Below, in pieces: positions 17,383-29,065 of a DNA stretch of 44,443 nucleotides; position 1 is the stretch's first letter, and every line of letters starts with the position of its first letter. Source of the stretch: Alphaproteobacteria bacterium (GTDB lineage: Bacteria; Pseudomonadota; Alphaproteobacteria; UBA8366; GCA-2717185); NCBI GenBank assembly GCA_028822585.1, contig JAPKDL010000015.1, forward strand, positions 1 to 44,443. Direction: 5' to 3'. The notes beneath the pieces were generated by a model that saw only the letters and a program-made list of their open reading frames with translations, was not told the DNA's origin and did no database searches. The position numbers and the translations under genes were made by a program.

Positions 17383-18501
17383 ATGAAATTGACCATTGAA
17401 CGCGCGGCGCTTCTCCGTTCACTAAGCCATGTACAAAGCGTTGTCGAACGGCGCAACACCATTCCAATCTTGGCCAATGTTTTGATTGATGCGACTAATG
17501 GGACAATTTACTTAACGGCGACGGATATGGATATCGCCATCGTTGAAACCGCCGAGTCGACGGTCTTGGACCCTGGCACAACAACCGCCCCGGCGCACAC
17601 GCTGTATGACATCGTTCGAAAACTACCGGATGGCGCGCAAATAGCACTGGAAACCAACAACGAAACCAATCAGCTCTCTTTGTCGGCGGGCCGGTCTCGG
17701 TTTACGCTCGCGACCCTGCCAACGGCGGATTTCCCCTCGATGAGCGCGGGCGAGATGCCGCACACCTTTAAAATTCCCGCCGCTGAGTTGCGGTCCCTTG
17801 TTGATCGCACGCGGTTCGCCATTTCAACCGAAGAAACGCGCTATTACCTCAATGGCATTTACTTACACACAGCCGATGTTGATGGTGTGCAGCTACTTCG
17901 CGCCGCCGCGACGGACGGACACCGGCTTGCGCGTGTTGAAATGCCCTTGCCCGAAGGTGCCAGTGGTATGCCAGGCATTATCATTCCGCGAAAAACGGTA
18001 GCAGAACTACGGAAGCTTATTGATGAAAGTGACGATGTCATCGATATCACATTATCCGACACGAAAATTAAGTTCGCGTTTGATGGTGCCATTTTGACGT
18101 CTAAACTCATCGACGGGACCTTCCCGGACTATGAAAAAGTGATTCCCGTCGGCAACGACAAATTTCTGGAAGTTGACTGCCACGCGTTCGCCGAAGCGGT
18201 GGACCGGGTGGCGACGATTTCGACCGAACGGTCCCGATCGATCAAGCTCAAGGTCGACGCCAATGTATTGACTCTTTCGGCCAGCAGCCCGGATAATGGC
18301 ACCGCTGTTGAAGAAATCGAAGTTGTCTACGATAAAGAAGCGTTGGAAATCGGGTTCAACTCCCGATATCTGCTCGACATCACCCAGCAGGTGGAAGGCG
18401 ATACCGCGCAAATGGCGATGGCGGATGGTGCCTCACCGACAATTGTGCGCGATTCGAGTGACGACAGCGCCTTGTACGTGCTTATGCCCATGCGCGTGTA
18501 A
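17383..18501 (+). CDS. dnaN: DNA polymerase III beta subunit (sliding clamp)
   Basis: 372 residues, full length for the beta clamp, which encircles DNA and tethers the replicative polymerase. The start MKLTIERAALLRSLSHVQSV and the segment VVERRNTIPILANVLIDA are family hallmarks of the first domain. ATLPTADFPSM and LNGIYLH mark the domain 1-2 region. The end SDDSALYVLMPMRV matches the conserved C-terminal M-P-M/V-R cap that forms part of the client-binding pocket. It lies between dnaA and recF, the ancestral order, with recF 40 bp downstream. Confidence 0.98.
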   Translation: MKLTIERAALLRSLSHVQSVVERRNTIPILANVLIDATNGTIYLTATDMDIAIVETAESTVLDPGTTTAPAHTLYDIVRKLPDGAQIALETNNETNQLSLSAGRSRFTLATLPTADFPSMSAGEMPHTFKIPAAELRSLVDRTRFAISTEETRYYLNGIYLHTADVDGVQLLRAAATDGHRLARVEMPLPEGASGMPGIIIPRKTVAELRKLIDESDDVIDITLSDTKIKFAFDGAILTSKLIDGTFPDYEKVIPVGNDKFLEVDCHAFAEAVDRVATISTERSRSIKLKVDANVLTLSASSPDNGTAVEEIEVVYDKEALEIGFNSRYLLDITQQVEGDTAQMAMADGASPTIVRDSSDDSALYVLMPMRV

Positions 18502-18541
18502 GGTGGGAAATACGGGTCTAGTCGAACCTGCGGCGTCCCAA

Positions 18542-19705
18542 ATGAAGGTGCCTGAAACCCAGCGGGATACGGCGCTCGACACGACGGTCATGGCCGTAAC
18601 GCGGTTGCGGTTGACGGATTTTCGAAGTTACGATTCGTTTCGATTTGATGGTGATTCACGGCCGGTCGTGTTGACTGGGCCCAATGGTGCGGGAAAAACC
18701 AATTTGTTGGAAGCTGTCTCTTATCTAGCCCCAGGACGCGGTCTTCGCGGCGCGCGGCTCAGTGACATCGACCGGCGCTATGGGAAAGGCGGATGGGCTG
18801 TCGCCGCGACCGTGCAAACCCAGGAGGGTTCTGTTGATATCGGCACGGGCCGGGACGCGGGAAACACCCGACGAACGGTTCGAATAAGCAACAATCCTGC
18901 GCAAAGCCAGGCGGCGTTGGCCGAATTTGTCAGTGTTGTATGGTTGACGCCACAAATGGACCGACTATTCACTGACGGTGCCAGCGCCCGACGGCGATTT
19001 CTGGATCGGTTAGTCTACGGCTTCGATCCCAGCCATGCCAGCCGCGTCAACGCCTACGACCACGCCATGCGGGAACGCTTACGGTTGCTGAAGGCCGGAC
19101 GACGAGACAGCGCCTGGCTCTCGGCGCTGGAGAATGCAATGGTGGAACATGGCGTCGCGGTTGCGGCGGCGCGTTTGAGCTTGTGCGAACATTTAAGTGA
19201 AATTTCGGTCGCCGCCGATGGACCGTTTCCGCGCGCCCGCATCGCCGCCGCCGGCGTTCTCGAAGATGACTTGCGAAAGGGCCCCGCGCTCGCTGCGGAA
19301 GACCGGCTTCGCGCGGTGTTGGCGGGTAATCGCGGGCTGGACGCGGAGTCGGGCCGGACAACCGAAGGCGCGCATCGCAGCGATTTGGCGGTTGCGCATA
19401 TTGGCAAAGACATGCCTGCAGAATTATGTTCAACCGGCGAACAAAAAGCGTTGCTCATCGCCATTGTCCTCGCCCACGCGCGTTTGTTGGCGCGGCACAA
19501 TGGCGTCATACCCTTGTTGTTGCTTGATGAAGTCGCCGCGCATCTGGACGTCGAGCGCCGCCACGCTTTATTCGCCGATATCCTGGAACAAGGTGCGCAG
19601 GCCTGGCTGACCGGCGCCGACGCCACCCTATTTGATGAACTTTCACCCAACGACGCGGCGTTTTACCGCGTACAGGACGCATCAATGACGCCCCTTCTTA
19701 AATGA
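18542..19705 (+). CDS. recF: DNA replication and repair protein RecF
   Basis: 387 residues of an SMC-like ATPase that helps load RecA at gapped DNA. Walker A is GPNGAGKTNLLEA (46-58), preceded by RLRLTDFRSYDSF. WLTPQMDRLFTDGASARRRF contains the conserved segment after the insertion. The signature motif is STGEQKALLIAIVLAHARL and Walker B PLLLLDEVAAHLD. I start at ATG 18542; ATG 18590, at residue 17, is an equally plausible start just before the conserved region. Neither has a clear Shine-Dalgarno, and translational coupling to dnaN 40 bp upstream is possible. gyrB follows 48 bp later. Confidence 0.95.
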   Translation: MKVPETQRDTALDTTVMAVTRLRLTDFRSYDSFRFDGDSRPVVLTGPNGAGKTNLLEAVSYLAPGRGLRGARLSDIDRRYGKGGWAVAATVQTQEGSVDIGTGRDAGNTRRTVRISNNPAQSQAALAEFVSVVWLTPQMDRLFTDGASARRRFLDRLVYGFDPSHASRVNAYDHAMRERLRLLKAGRRDSAWLSALENAMVEHGVAVAAARLSLCEHLSEISVAADGPFPRARIAAAGVLEDDLRKGPALAAEDRLRAVLAGNRGLDAESGRTTEGAHRSDLAVAHIGKDMPAELCSTGEQKALLIAIVLAHARLLARHNGVIPLLLLDEVAAHLDVERRHALFADILEQGAQAWLTGADATLFDELSPNDAAFYRVQDASMTPLLK

Positions 19706-19735
19706 TCCAAGTCTAAATTAGCAACCAAGTCTTAA

Positions 19736-22231
<2,496 letters not shown>

Positions 22232-22349
22232 AAGCCACAGTTAAAAATCACAATGGCGTAAGGATATCTGGACCGCGAGGCCCGATAGGGTTATTTCCCG
22301 CACTGGAATTTTGGTATTAAAACTTTAAAATGATAAGCGAGGGCGCAGC

Positions 22350-22862
22350 GTGAGCGATAATCCTAAGAGCAGCTACAATTATGAGGACCTGCTGACCTGC
22401 GCCCATGGCGAGATGTTTGGACCGGGCAACCCGCAATTGCCGATGCCGCCCATGCTGATGTTGGATCGTATCACGAAAATTTCCGATGAAGGCGGTGCCT
22501 ACGGGAAAGGTGAAATCAGTGCGGAATTCGATATTCGACCTGATTTGTGGTTTTTCAAATGTCATTTCGAAAACGATCCGGTTATGCCCGGCTGTCTGGG
22601 GCTCGACGCCTTGTGGCAACTGATTGGATTTTATCTGGGATGGGCTGGCGGCCAAGGCGGTGGACGCGCGATCAGCGTCGGCGAGGTAAAATTTTCGGGC
22701 CAGGTGTTAGATACCGCGAAAAAAGTCACCTATAATATCGACATAAAGCGGGTTATCATGCGTAAACTCGTCCTCGGCATTGCCGATGGTGTTGTGAACG
22801 TCGACGGAGAGCCTATATATCAGGCAAAAGACATTCGTGTCGGACTCTTCAAGACGGATTAA
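22350..22862 (+). CDS. fabA: 3-hydroxydecanoyl-ACP dehydratase/isomerase FabA
   Basis: 170 residues. FabA dehydrates 3-hydroxydecanoyl-ACP and isomerises the trans-2 product to cis-3, the branch point to unsaturated fatty acids. The hot-dog active site is plain: H72 in [24 protein letters not shown] and D86 in GLDALW, equal to E. coli H70 and D84. LMLDRIT (37-43) is also typical. The start is GTG 22350 with GAGGG upstream. A seven-codon reading frame (ATG 22330 to the TGA at 22351-22353) overlaps this GTG and could couple translation. fabB and fabI follow directly, forming a fabABI operon. Confidence 0.97.
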   Translation: MSDNPKSSYNYEDLLTCAHGEMFGPGNPQLPMPPMLMLDRITKISDEGGAYGKGEISAEFDIRPDLWFFKCHFENDPVMPGCLGLDALWQLIGFYLGWAGGQGGGRAISVGEVKFSGQVLDTAKKVTYNIDIKRVIMRKLVLGIADGVVNVDGEPIYQAKDIRVGLFKTD

Positions 22863-22898
22863 GGTCTATCGAATTAAAATTTTTAAAAAGGTCGTGCG

Positions 22899-24116
22899 AT
22901 GCGTCGAGTAGTTGTCACAGGTATCGGAATTGTTTCCAGCATTGGGAACAATCAAGCAGAAGTTCTGGAATCGTTAAAAGAAGGTCGATCGGGGATCGTA
23001 CATTGCCCTGAATATGCGGAACTTGGCTTTCGTAGCCACGTCCACGCCACCGTGAAGATGGATCTGGACGAACGTCTGGACCGGAAACAACGCCGCTTTA
23101 TGGGCGATGGCGCGGCCTATAATTCCATTGCAATGGAAGAGGCGATCGCCGATTCAGGATTGGAGCCGGGCGACGTCACCAACGAACGGACCGGGCTCAT
23201 CATGGGGTCGGGCGGCCCGTCAATGAAAAGCATGGTAACCGCCATCGACACGATGCGCGAAAAAAATGCCAAACGCGTTGGCCCCTTTGTCGTGCCCAAG
23301 GTGATGTCGAGCACAAATTCCGCAACTCTGGCCACGCCGTTTCACATTCACGGCGTTAATTACTCCATCAGTTCGGCCTGTGCGACCAGCGCGCATTGCA
23401 TTGGCAACGCGACGGAACTCATTCAATGGAATAAACAAGACGTCATGTTTGCGGGCGGTGGTGAGGAGCTGCACTGGTCCTTTACGTTGTTGTTCGATGC
23501 GATGCCGGCTCTGTCGTCGAATTTTAACGAGACCCCCGAAGTGGCGAGTCGGGCCTTTGACGCAAATCGTGACGGGTTTGTCATTGCGGGTGGGGGCGCG
23601 GTTGTCGTCTTGGAAGAACTTGAACACGCCAAAGCGCGCGGCGCTAAAATTTACGGTGAGGTCGCCGGATACGGTGCTACATCGGATGGGCATGACATGG
23701 TTCAACCGTCCGGTGAAGGCGCGCAACGTTGCATGAAACAGGCGATCGCCGATTTGGATCAGCCCATTGGGTACATCAATGCACACGGCACCTCGACGCC
23801 TGTCGGTGATATCAAGGAACTGGAGGCCATGCGCTATGTCTTCGGTGATAATGTGCCGCCTGTCAGCTCCACAAAATCCCTGACCGGGCATTCACTGGGC
23901 GCCGCCGGGGCTCAAGAAGCGATTTACAGCATGTTGATGATGAACAACAACTTCATCGCGGCCTCGGCGAATATCGACGAGTTAATGCCGGAAGCCGAAG
24001 GTTTTCCAATTGTGCAGGAACGGCGGGACAATGTGACGCTTGATTGCGTTATGTCGAACAGTTTCGGCTTTGGCGGCACCAACGCCACGTTGGTGTTCAA
24101 ACGGTATGTAGATTAA
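22899..24116 (+). CDS. fabB: Beta-ketoacyl-ACP synthase I FabB
   Basis: A 405-residue condensing enzyme that elongates unsaturated and saturated acyl-ACPs. The catalytic triad is Cys161 in SSACATSAH, His296 in [11 protein letters not shown] and His331 in [11 protein letters not shown]. The start [18 protein letters not shown] is the KAS I pattern and [14 protein letters not shown] is the conserved C-terminal loop. KAS II (FabF) is the alternative, but partnership with FabA and the GMRRVVVTG-type N-terminus favour FabB. It begins 36 bp after fabA and ends 6 bp before fabI. Confidence 0.95.
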   Translation: MRRVVVTGIGIVSSIGNNQAEVLESLKEGRSGIVHCPEYAELGFRSHVHATVKMDLDERLDRKQRRFMGDGAAYNSIAMEEAIADSGLEPGDVTNERTGLIMGSGGPSMKSMVTAIDTMREKNAKRVGPFVVPKVMSSTNSATLATPFHIHGVNYSISSACATSAHCIGNATELIQWNKQDVMFAGGGEELHWSFTLLFDAMPALSSNFNETPEVASRAFDANRDGFVIAGGGAVVVLEELEHAKARGAKIYGEVAGYGATSDGHDMVQPSGEGAQRCMKQAIADLDQPIGYINAHGTSTPVGDIKELEAMRYVFGDNVPPVSSTKSLTGHSLGAAGAQEAIYSMLMMNNNFIAASANIDELMPEAEGFPIVQERRDNVTLDCVMSNSFGFGGTNATLVFKRYVD

Positions 24117-24122
24117 TCCGGA

Positions 24123-24914
24123 ATGAAAGCACCAACAGCGCTCATGGCGGGAAAGCGTGGCCTAATTTTGGGCGTCGCAAATGATCATTCCATTGCTTGG
24201 GGAATCGCCAAAACCCTGTCCGCCCATGGCGCGACATTGGCGTTCACCTATCAAGTCGAAGCTTTTGCAAAACGCGTCCGCCCGTTGGCCGAATCGATTG
24301 GGTCAGACCTGTTGATCCCTTGTGATGTTTCTAACCCAGAAAATGTCGACGCGACGATTGCGACTATTAAAGACGCCTGGGGCGAGTTAGATTTTCTGGT
24401 GCATGCCATCGCCTTTTCCGACAGAGCGGAATTGAACGGGCGATTCCTCGACACGTCACGTGAAAACTTTGCCCGCACTCTGGATATATCGTGCTTTTCG
24501 TTTACCGCCCTGGCCCGCGCGGCGGCGCCGTTGATGACCGATGGCGGCAGTTTCTTGACGCTTACCTATGACGGGTCGCAACGTGTTATGCCGAACTATA
24601 ATGTCATGGGTGTCGCCAAGGCCGCGTTGGAAGCCAGCACGCGATACTTGGCTGCGGACCTTGGACCTGATGGAATACGCGTCAACGCAATTTCGGCCGG
24701 GCCCATGCGCACGCTGGCGGGAGCGGCTATCGGAAATGCGCGCTTTGTCTACAAATGGCAGGGTGAAAATGCGCCGTTGCGACGCAATGTCTCGCAGGAA
24801 GATGTTGGTGGGGCGGCGCTTTATTTGCTGTCTGATTTGGGGTCGGGAACGACGGGCGACGTGTTGTATGTCGATAGCGGCTACAATATTATCGGCATGG
24901 CGGCAGGCGACTAA
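24123..24914 (+). CDS. fabI: Enoyl-ACP reductase (NADH) FabI
   Basis: 263 residues. It catalyses the last step of each fatty-acid elongation cycle, reduction of trans-2-enoyl-ACP. The N-terminal nucleotide site GLILGVANDHSIAWGIA (13-29) is the diverged FabI form of the SDR glycine loop. The catalytic residues are Y149 (LTLTYDG), Y159 and K166 (NYNVMGVAK), spaced as in E. coli Y146/Y156/K163. The C-terminus ends DVLYVDSGYNIIGM. The ATG lies six bases after the fabB stop, so translation is likely coupled. A strong bidirectional terminator follows 27 bp after the stop. Confidence 0.97.
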   Translation: MKAPTALMAGKRGLILGVANDHSIAWGIAKTLSAHGATLAFTYQVEAFAKRVRPLAESIGSDLLIPCDVSNPENVDATIATIKDAWGELDFLVHAIAFSDRAELNGRFLDTSRENFARTLDISCFSFTALARAAAPLMTDGGSFLTLTYDGSQRVMPNYNVMGVAKAALEASTRYLAADLGPDGIRVNAISAGPMRTLAGAAIGNARFVYKWQGENAPLRRNVSQEDVGGAALYLLSDLGSGTTGDVLYVDSGYNIIGMAAGD

Positions 24915-24940
24915 CTTCAGCCGATAAATAGTAGGTAATT

Positions 24941-24977
24941 AAAAAAGGCCGGTGCGAATTACAGCACCGGCCTTTTT
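24941..24977. terminator. Bidirectional intrinsic terminator between fabI and pnp
   Basis: A perfect 9-bp stem GGCCGGTGC (24947-24955) / GCACCGGCC (24964-24972) with an 8-nt loop. It is flanked by six A on the left and five T on the right, so it works in both directions. It closes the plus-strand fab operon and the minus-strand pnp gene, which converge here. Confidence 0.95.
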
Positions 24978-24997
24978 ATCGTTTCGGCATCGCAGTG

Positions 24998-27106
24998 TTA
25001 CGCGGCACCTAGATCTTCACCAGATTCCTGATTGACGGCTTTCATGGACAGTTTGATTTTGCCCCGATTGTCGACGGCCAGAACCTTAACCTTGACCGTG
25101 TCGCCTTCGTTGACGACATCAGAGACGGACCCAACGCGCTCTGGCGCCAATTCCGAGATATGGACGAGGCCGTCCTTTGCGCCAAAGAAATTTACGAAGG
25201 CGCCGAAATCCATGACCTTTACAACTTTTCCATCATAAATAACGCCGACTTCCGGTTCCGCCACTATAGAATTAATCCATTGGATGGCCTTGTCGCTGGC
25301 GTCTTGATCTACCGCGGCGACCTTGATCGTGCCGTCGTCGTCGATGTCGACTTTCGCGCCGGTGACTTCGCAGATTTCCCGAATGACCTTGCCGCCTTGA
25401 CCAATGACGTCGCGAATTTTATCGCGCGGCACGGACATGGTGGTGATGCGCGGCGCGTTGTCGGAAACGCCGTCCCGGACGCCTTCGATGCCTTTCGACA
25501 TTTCGCCCAGAATGTGAATCCGGCCGTCTCTGGCCTGATCGAGCGCAATTTGCATGATCTCTTCGGTGATCGACGTGATCTTGATGTCCATCTGTAGTGA
25601 GGTCACACCGACATCGGTGCCCGCAACCTTGAAGTCCATGTCGCCGAGGTGATCTTCGTCGCCCAGAATGTCGGACAACACGGCGAATTCGTCGCCTTCT
25701 TTGATCAAGCCCATGGCGATGCCCGCACAGGGCCGCGTCAGCGGAACGCCAGAATCCATCATCGACATAGACGAACCACACACCGTCGCCATAGACGAAG
25801 AGCCGTTCGATTCCGTGACTTCGGAAACGACGCGGATGGTGTAGGGGAAATCCTCTTTAGTTGGCAACAACGGCCGAATCGCGCGCCACGCCAGTTTACC
25901 GTGGCCAATTTCACGACGGCCCGGTGATTTCAGGAACGATGCTTCGCCAACGGAATAGGGAGGGAAGTTATAATGCAGCATGAAATGCTCGCGATATTCC
26001 CCTTCCAAGGCGTCGATCATTTGTTCGTCCTGCGATGTGCCAAGGGTGGTCACCACCAGCGCCTGAGTTTCGCCACGGGTGAACAGCGCTGATCCATGGG
26101 CGCGGGGCAGAACGCCGGCTTGAGCTTCAATCGGGCGCACCGTCTTGGTGTCGCGACCATCAATGCGGATGCCGGTTTTCAAAATCGCGCCGCGGACGAT
26201 ATCCTTTTCCAGGGATTTCAGCGCGCCGCCAATGGCGTTGGAATCAGCGTCGTCATCTTTTAATTGGGCGAACACATCGGCCTTCGCCGCATCCACTGAT
26301 TCAACACGTTCCTGCTTAACGGACTTGGAATACGCATCGCGCAGGGAGGCTTCGCCAAGCGACTTAACCTTTTCAGCGAGGACCGCGACGCTTTCGTCAG
26401 GCGCGGCCAAATCCCAAGGTGCTTTGGCGCAGTCTTCGGCCAAATCGATAATCATATCGATAACCTTCTGGGATTCTCGGTGACCGAACATCACCGCGTC
26501 CAGCATCACTTTTTCGCTCAACTCATGCGCTTCGGATTCGACCATTAGCACGCCGTCAACTGTTCCAGCCATCATCAAATCGAGCGTCGAGGCTATTTTT
26601 TCATCCTCGGTCGGGTTCAACACAAAATTGCCGTCGATGTAGCCGACACGGCAACCGCCAATCGGTCCCATGAACGGAATGCCCGAAATCGTCAATGCAG
26701 CCGATGCGCCAACCAATGACACAACATCCGGATCATTTTCCAAATCATGCGCTAAGACGGTGCAGATAACTTGCGTTTCGTTGCGAAATTCTTTCGCGAA
26801 AAGAGGTCGAATCGGCCGATCAATCAAGCGCGACGTCAGGGTTTCCTTTTCATTCGGGCGACCTTCACGTTTGAAAAAACCGCCAGGAATTTTGCCCGCC
26901 GCAAAGGTTTTTTCCTGGTAGTTAATGGTCAGCGGGAAAAAATCGATGCCCGATTTCGGCCGCCGTTGCGCAACGGCGGTGCATAAAACCTGTGTGCCTC
27001 CATAGGTCACTAGAACGGCACCGTCGGCCTGGCGCGCAATGCGGCCGGTTTCGATGATCAGCGGGCGTCCGCCCCACTCAATTTCCTTCTTTGAAATCGT
27101 AAACAT
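24998..27106 (-). CDS. pnp: Polyribonucleotide nucleotidyltransferase (PNPase)
   Basis: 702 residues, full length for the 3'-5' phosphorolytic exoribonuclease that degrades and tails RNA, acting as a trimer and often with a degradosome. The first RNase PH domain starts at [17 protein letters not shown], with [21 protein letters not shown] after it. The second carries [15 protein letters not shown] and the metal-site region [15 protein letters not shown] domain [18 protein letters not shown] and S1 domain [20 protein letters not shown] follow. ATG 27106 is chosen because AAGGA stands before it and [11 protein letters not shown] is the usual N-terminus; a 27-codon upstream extension is not family-like. 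It is the last gene of the nusA-type operon. Confidence 0.98.
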   Translation of the reverse strand: MFTISKKEIEWGGRPLIIETGRIARQADGAVLVTYGGTQVLCTAVAQRRPKSGIDFFPLTINYQEKTFAAGKIPGGFFKREGRPNEKETLTSRLIDRPIRPLFAKEFRNETQVICTVLAHDLENDPDVVSLVGASAALTISGIPFMGPIGGCRVGYIDGNFVLNPTEDEKIASTLDLMMAGTVDGVLMVESEAHELSEKVMLDAVMFGHRESQKVIDMIIDLAEDCAKAPWDLAAPDESVAVLAEKVKSLGEASLRDAYSKSVKQERVESVDAAKADVFAQLKDDDADSNAIGGALKSLEKDIVRGAILKTGIRIDGRDTKTVRPIEAQAGVLPRAHGSALFTRGETQALVVTTLGTSQDEQMIDALEGEYREHFMLHYNFPPYSVGEASFLKSPGRREIGHGKLAWRAIRPLLPTKEDFPYTIRVVSEVTESNGSSSMATVCGSSMSMMDSGVPLTRPCAGIAMGLIKEGDEFAVLSDILGDEDHLGDMDFKVAGTDVGVTSLQMDIKITSITEEIMQIALDQARDGRIHILGEMSKGIEGVRDGVSDNAPRITTMSVPRDKIRDVIGQGGKVIREICEVTGAKVDIDDDGTIKVAAVDQDASDKAIQWINSIVAEPEVGVIYDGKVVKVMDFGAFVNFFGAKDGLVHISELAPERVGSVSDVVNEGDTVKVKVLAVDNRGKIKLSMKAVNQESGEDLGAA

Positions 27107-27253
27107 TTCGTATCCTTCACATACAATCATACCAAAAATCGCAGCAGTGAGCCCATGCACACCAACTGCCGGAAGTCTGCGTTCCACCGGCCTATCCGGT
27201 TATTACGCATTCCTTCAACATGATTTTTGGTCTATTTTTCTCCGCGCTCAAAT

Positions 27254-27276
27254 CCCGGCGAAACCAATTCGCCGGG
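27254..27276. terminator. Perfect hairpin between rpsO and pnp
   Basis: Nine perfectly paired bases, CCCGGCGAA (27254-27262) / TTCGCCGGG (27268-27276), with a 5-nt loop, lie 14 bp after the rpsO stop on the minus-strand transcript. No T-run follows, so it is more like a processing or partial-attenuation structure than a full terminator. It resembles the arrangement of the E. coli rpsO-pnp gap, where RNase III and an attenuator act. Confidence 0.65.
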
Positions 27277-27290
27277 CGCGCGTAACAGGT

Positions 27291-27560
27291 CTATCGCCGC
27301 AGACCCAAGCGTTCAATCAACGACGCATATCGCCCCTGACCTTTACGTTTTGTGTAATCCAACAAACGGCGGCGTGTCCCCACCATTATCAGCAATCCGC
27401 GACGGGAATGAAAATCCTTTTTATGCGTCTGGAGGTGTTCCGTCAGGTTCCGTATCCGTTCAGTTAAAACGGCGACCTGTACTTCCGGAGACCCTGTATC
27501 GCCTTCCTTGGTGGCGTACTCTTCCATCAGCTCTTTCTTGCGTTCGGCAGTAATCGACAT
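27291..27560 (-). CDS. rpsO: 30S ribosomal protein S15
   Basis: 89 residues, the exact family size. It starts [23 protein letters not shown] and carries the rRNA-binding segments [20 protein letters not shown] and [21 protein letters not shown]15 binds the central domain of 16S rRNA early in assembly. It lies 16 bp downstream of truB on the minus strand. The 184-bp gap to pnp holds the perfect hairpin. Confidence 0.98.
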   Translation of the reverse strand: MSITAERKKELMEEYATKEGDTGSPEVQVAVLTERIRNLTEHLQTHKKDFHSRRGLLIMVGTRRRLLDYTKRKGQGRYASLIERLGLRR

Positions 27561-27576
27561 CGTAGACTCCTAATTC

Positions 27577-28518
27577 TTAGAGGTTTAAAAGACGTATTGG
27601 CTGAACCTCACCGGCCATATAACGCACTAATGCTATAGGCCCGTCTTGACCTGTGGCCAGGACGGTATCGCCGTCAATAAAATCGGCGATACGTTGAAGA
27701 TCAACTTTTCGCAACAACGAAACCGTCTGACCATTTTTCAGTCGGCTTGCTTCTATTTCGGTCAGCCTTAACGCCGGGATGTCGTCCAGCGCCGCCGCGA
27801 CCGGCAGCAATCGTTGCTCAAGCGCCACAATTTGCCCAATCGAATCCAATTCGTCCAGGGAAATCGCGTCGTTTTCGGTAAATGGGCCCACCTTCAAGCG
27901 CCGAAGCGCGGAGATATGGCCCTCTGTTCCCACAACCTGCGCCAAATCCCGCGCCAGGGACCGCATATAGGCACCTTTTCCACTCATTACTAAGAAATCG
28001 GCATGGTCGGAATCTGTGTATCCAATCAATTGAAAACCTTCAATATAAATAGGTCTCGGCTCCAACACGACCGGCTTGTTAGCGCGCGCCAGATCATAAG
28101 CTCGTTCGCCGTTAACCTTGATCGCGGAATAAATCGGCGGGGTTTGTTGAATATTCCCGATGAATTGCGGCAATGCAGCGCGGATATCTTCTTCGCTGGG
28201 CCGCACATCGGATTCTTCAACCACGTCGCCTTCGGCGTCGTCGGTTTCGGTTCGCTGGCCCAACCGCAGAGTGAAACGATAAGTCTTCAGTCCATCCATG
28301 ACATAGGGGACGGTTTTTGTCGCTTCGCCAAAAGCGATGGGCAATAACCCGGTGGCCAAAGGGTCAAGCGTGCCGCCGTGTCCCGCCTTGGCGGCGTCGT
28401 AGAGGCGCTTGACGCGATTTACGACAGTGGTTGACGTCATGCCGGATGGTTTATCGACGATAAGCCATCCATTGACGACGCGACCCCGGCGTTTGCGATC
28501 GTTATGACGACGAGCCAT
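27577..28518 (-). CDS. truB: tRNA pseudouridine-55 synthase TruB
   Basis: 313 residues. It makes the universal pseudouridine at position 55 of the tRNA T-loop. The catalytic aspartate is D52 in AGHGGTLDPLATGLLP, preceded by VVNGWLIVDKPSGMTS. YRFTLRLGQRTETDDAEGD and SGKGAYMRSLARDLAQ are also family marks. A C-terminal TruB_C/PUA-like part follows. The first 13 residues are very basic and overlap the end of rbfA by 17 bp. A GTG start at the VNGWLIVDKP segment is a possible alternative. Confidence 0.97.
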   Translation of the reverse strand: MARRHNDRKRRGRVVNGWLIVDKPSGMTSTTVVNRVKRLYDAAKAGHGGTLDPLATGLLPIAFGEATKTVPYVMDGLKTYRFTLRLGQRTETDDAEGDVVEESDVRPSEEDIRAALPQFIGNIQQTPPIYSAIKVNGERAYDLARANKPVVLEPRPIYIEGFQLIGYTDSDHADFLVMSGKGAYMRSLARDLAQVVGTEGHISALRRLKVGPFTENDAISLDELDSIGQIVALEQRLLPVAAALDDIPALRLTEIEASRLKNGQTVSLLRKVDLQRIADFIDGDTVLATGQDGPIALVRYMAGEVQPIRLLNL

Positions 28519-28933
28519 TACCGCCTGTCCCGTCAGTGTCGTGGGGGTGAGTGGCGTGCTTTATGTCCTGAGACACATGAGGGTCCCGCAGTAATTCATC
28601 GATGTGGCTGGCTTGTTCAAAACTCCGATCCGCTTCGAAGGAAAGGCGCGGCGTGTTCCGCAACCGTAGCCGGCGCGCTATTTCGCCGCGAAGATAGGAT
28701 GACGCACGGCGTAGCGCCGCAACCACACCATCTATATTTTCCCCGCCAAGCGGCATTACATACACCATCACGTTCTTTAAATCGGGACTAGCGCGGACTT
28801 CGGTCACGGTGATCGTTCGTCCCTGCAAATCCGGGTCGCGAAGGCTGTCGCGTTCGAAAACTTCGGCCAATGCATGCCGTAATTCTTCACCAACACGAAG
28901 TTGCCGCTGTGACGGCGCTTTTCCTCTAGCCAT
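28502..28933 (-). CDS. rbfA: 30S ribosome-binding factor RbfA
   Basis: A 143-residue KH-type ribosome maturation factor that helps process the 5' end of 16S rRNA and is needed in the cold. It begins SQRQLRVGEELRHALAEVF, has TITVTEVRASPDLKNVMVYVMP in the core and LRLRNTPRLSFEADRS before a poorly conserved tail rich in His, Asp, Gly and Ser. The 3' end overlaps truB by 17 bp, which supports coupled translation. A 132-bp gap with a GC-rich stem-loop (about 29013-29033) separates it from infB upstream. Confidence 0.95.
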   Translation of the reverse strand: MARGKAPSQRQLRVGEELRHALAEVFERDSLRDPDLQGRTITVTEVRASPDLKNVMVYVMPLGGENIDGVVAALRRASSYLRGEIARRLRLRNTPRLSFEADRSFEQASHIDELLRDPHVSQDIKHATHPHDTDGTGGNGSSS

Positions 28934-29065
28934 GTTATTTCTTTCTCACGAAACTCATTGCGGCCCAATAGCCACTCCACAAGCCGTCCCAGGATTGAAA
29001 TCTAAATCCCAGACCGCCCCCGACAGGGACGGTATTGAGAGAGGCGGAAGTTTCTTCGCCGACTT

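Noticed and set aside
28934-29065. Small gene between infB and rbfA
   Set aside because: The open frame there lacks a ribosome site and protein-like composition; a stem-loop is the only structure seen.
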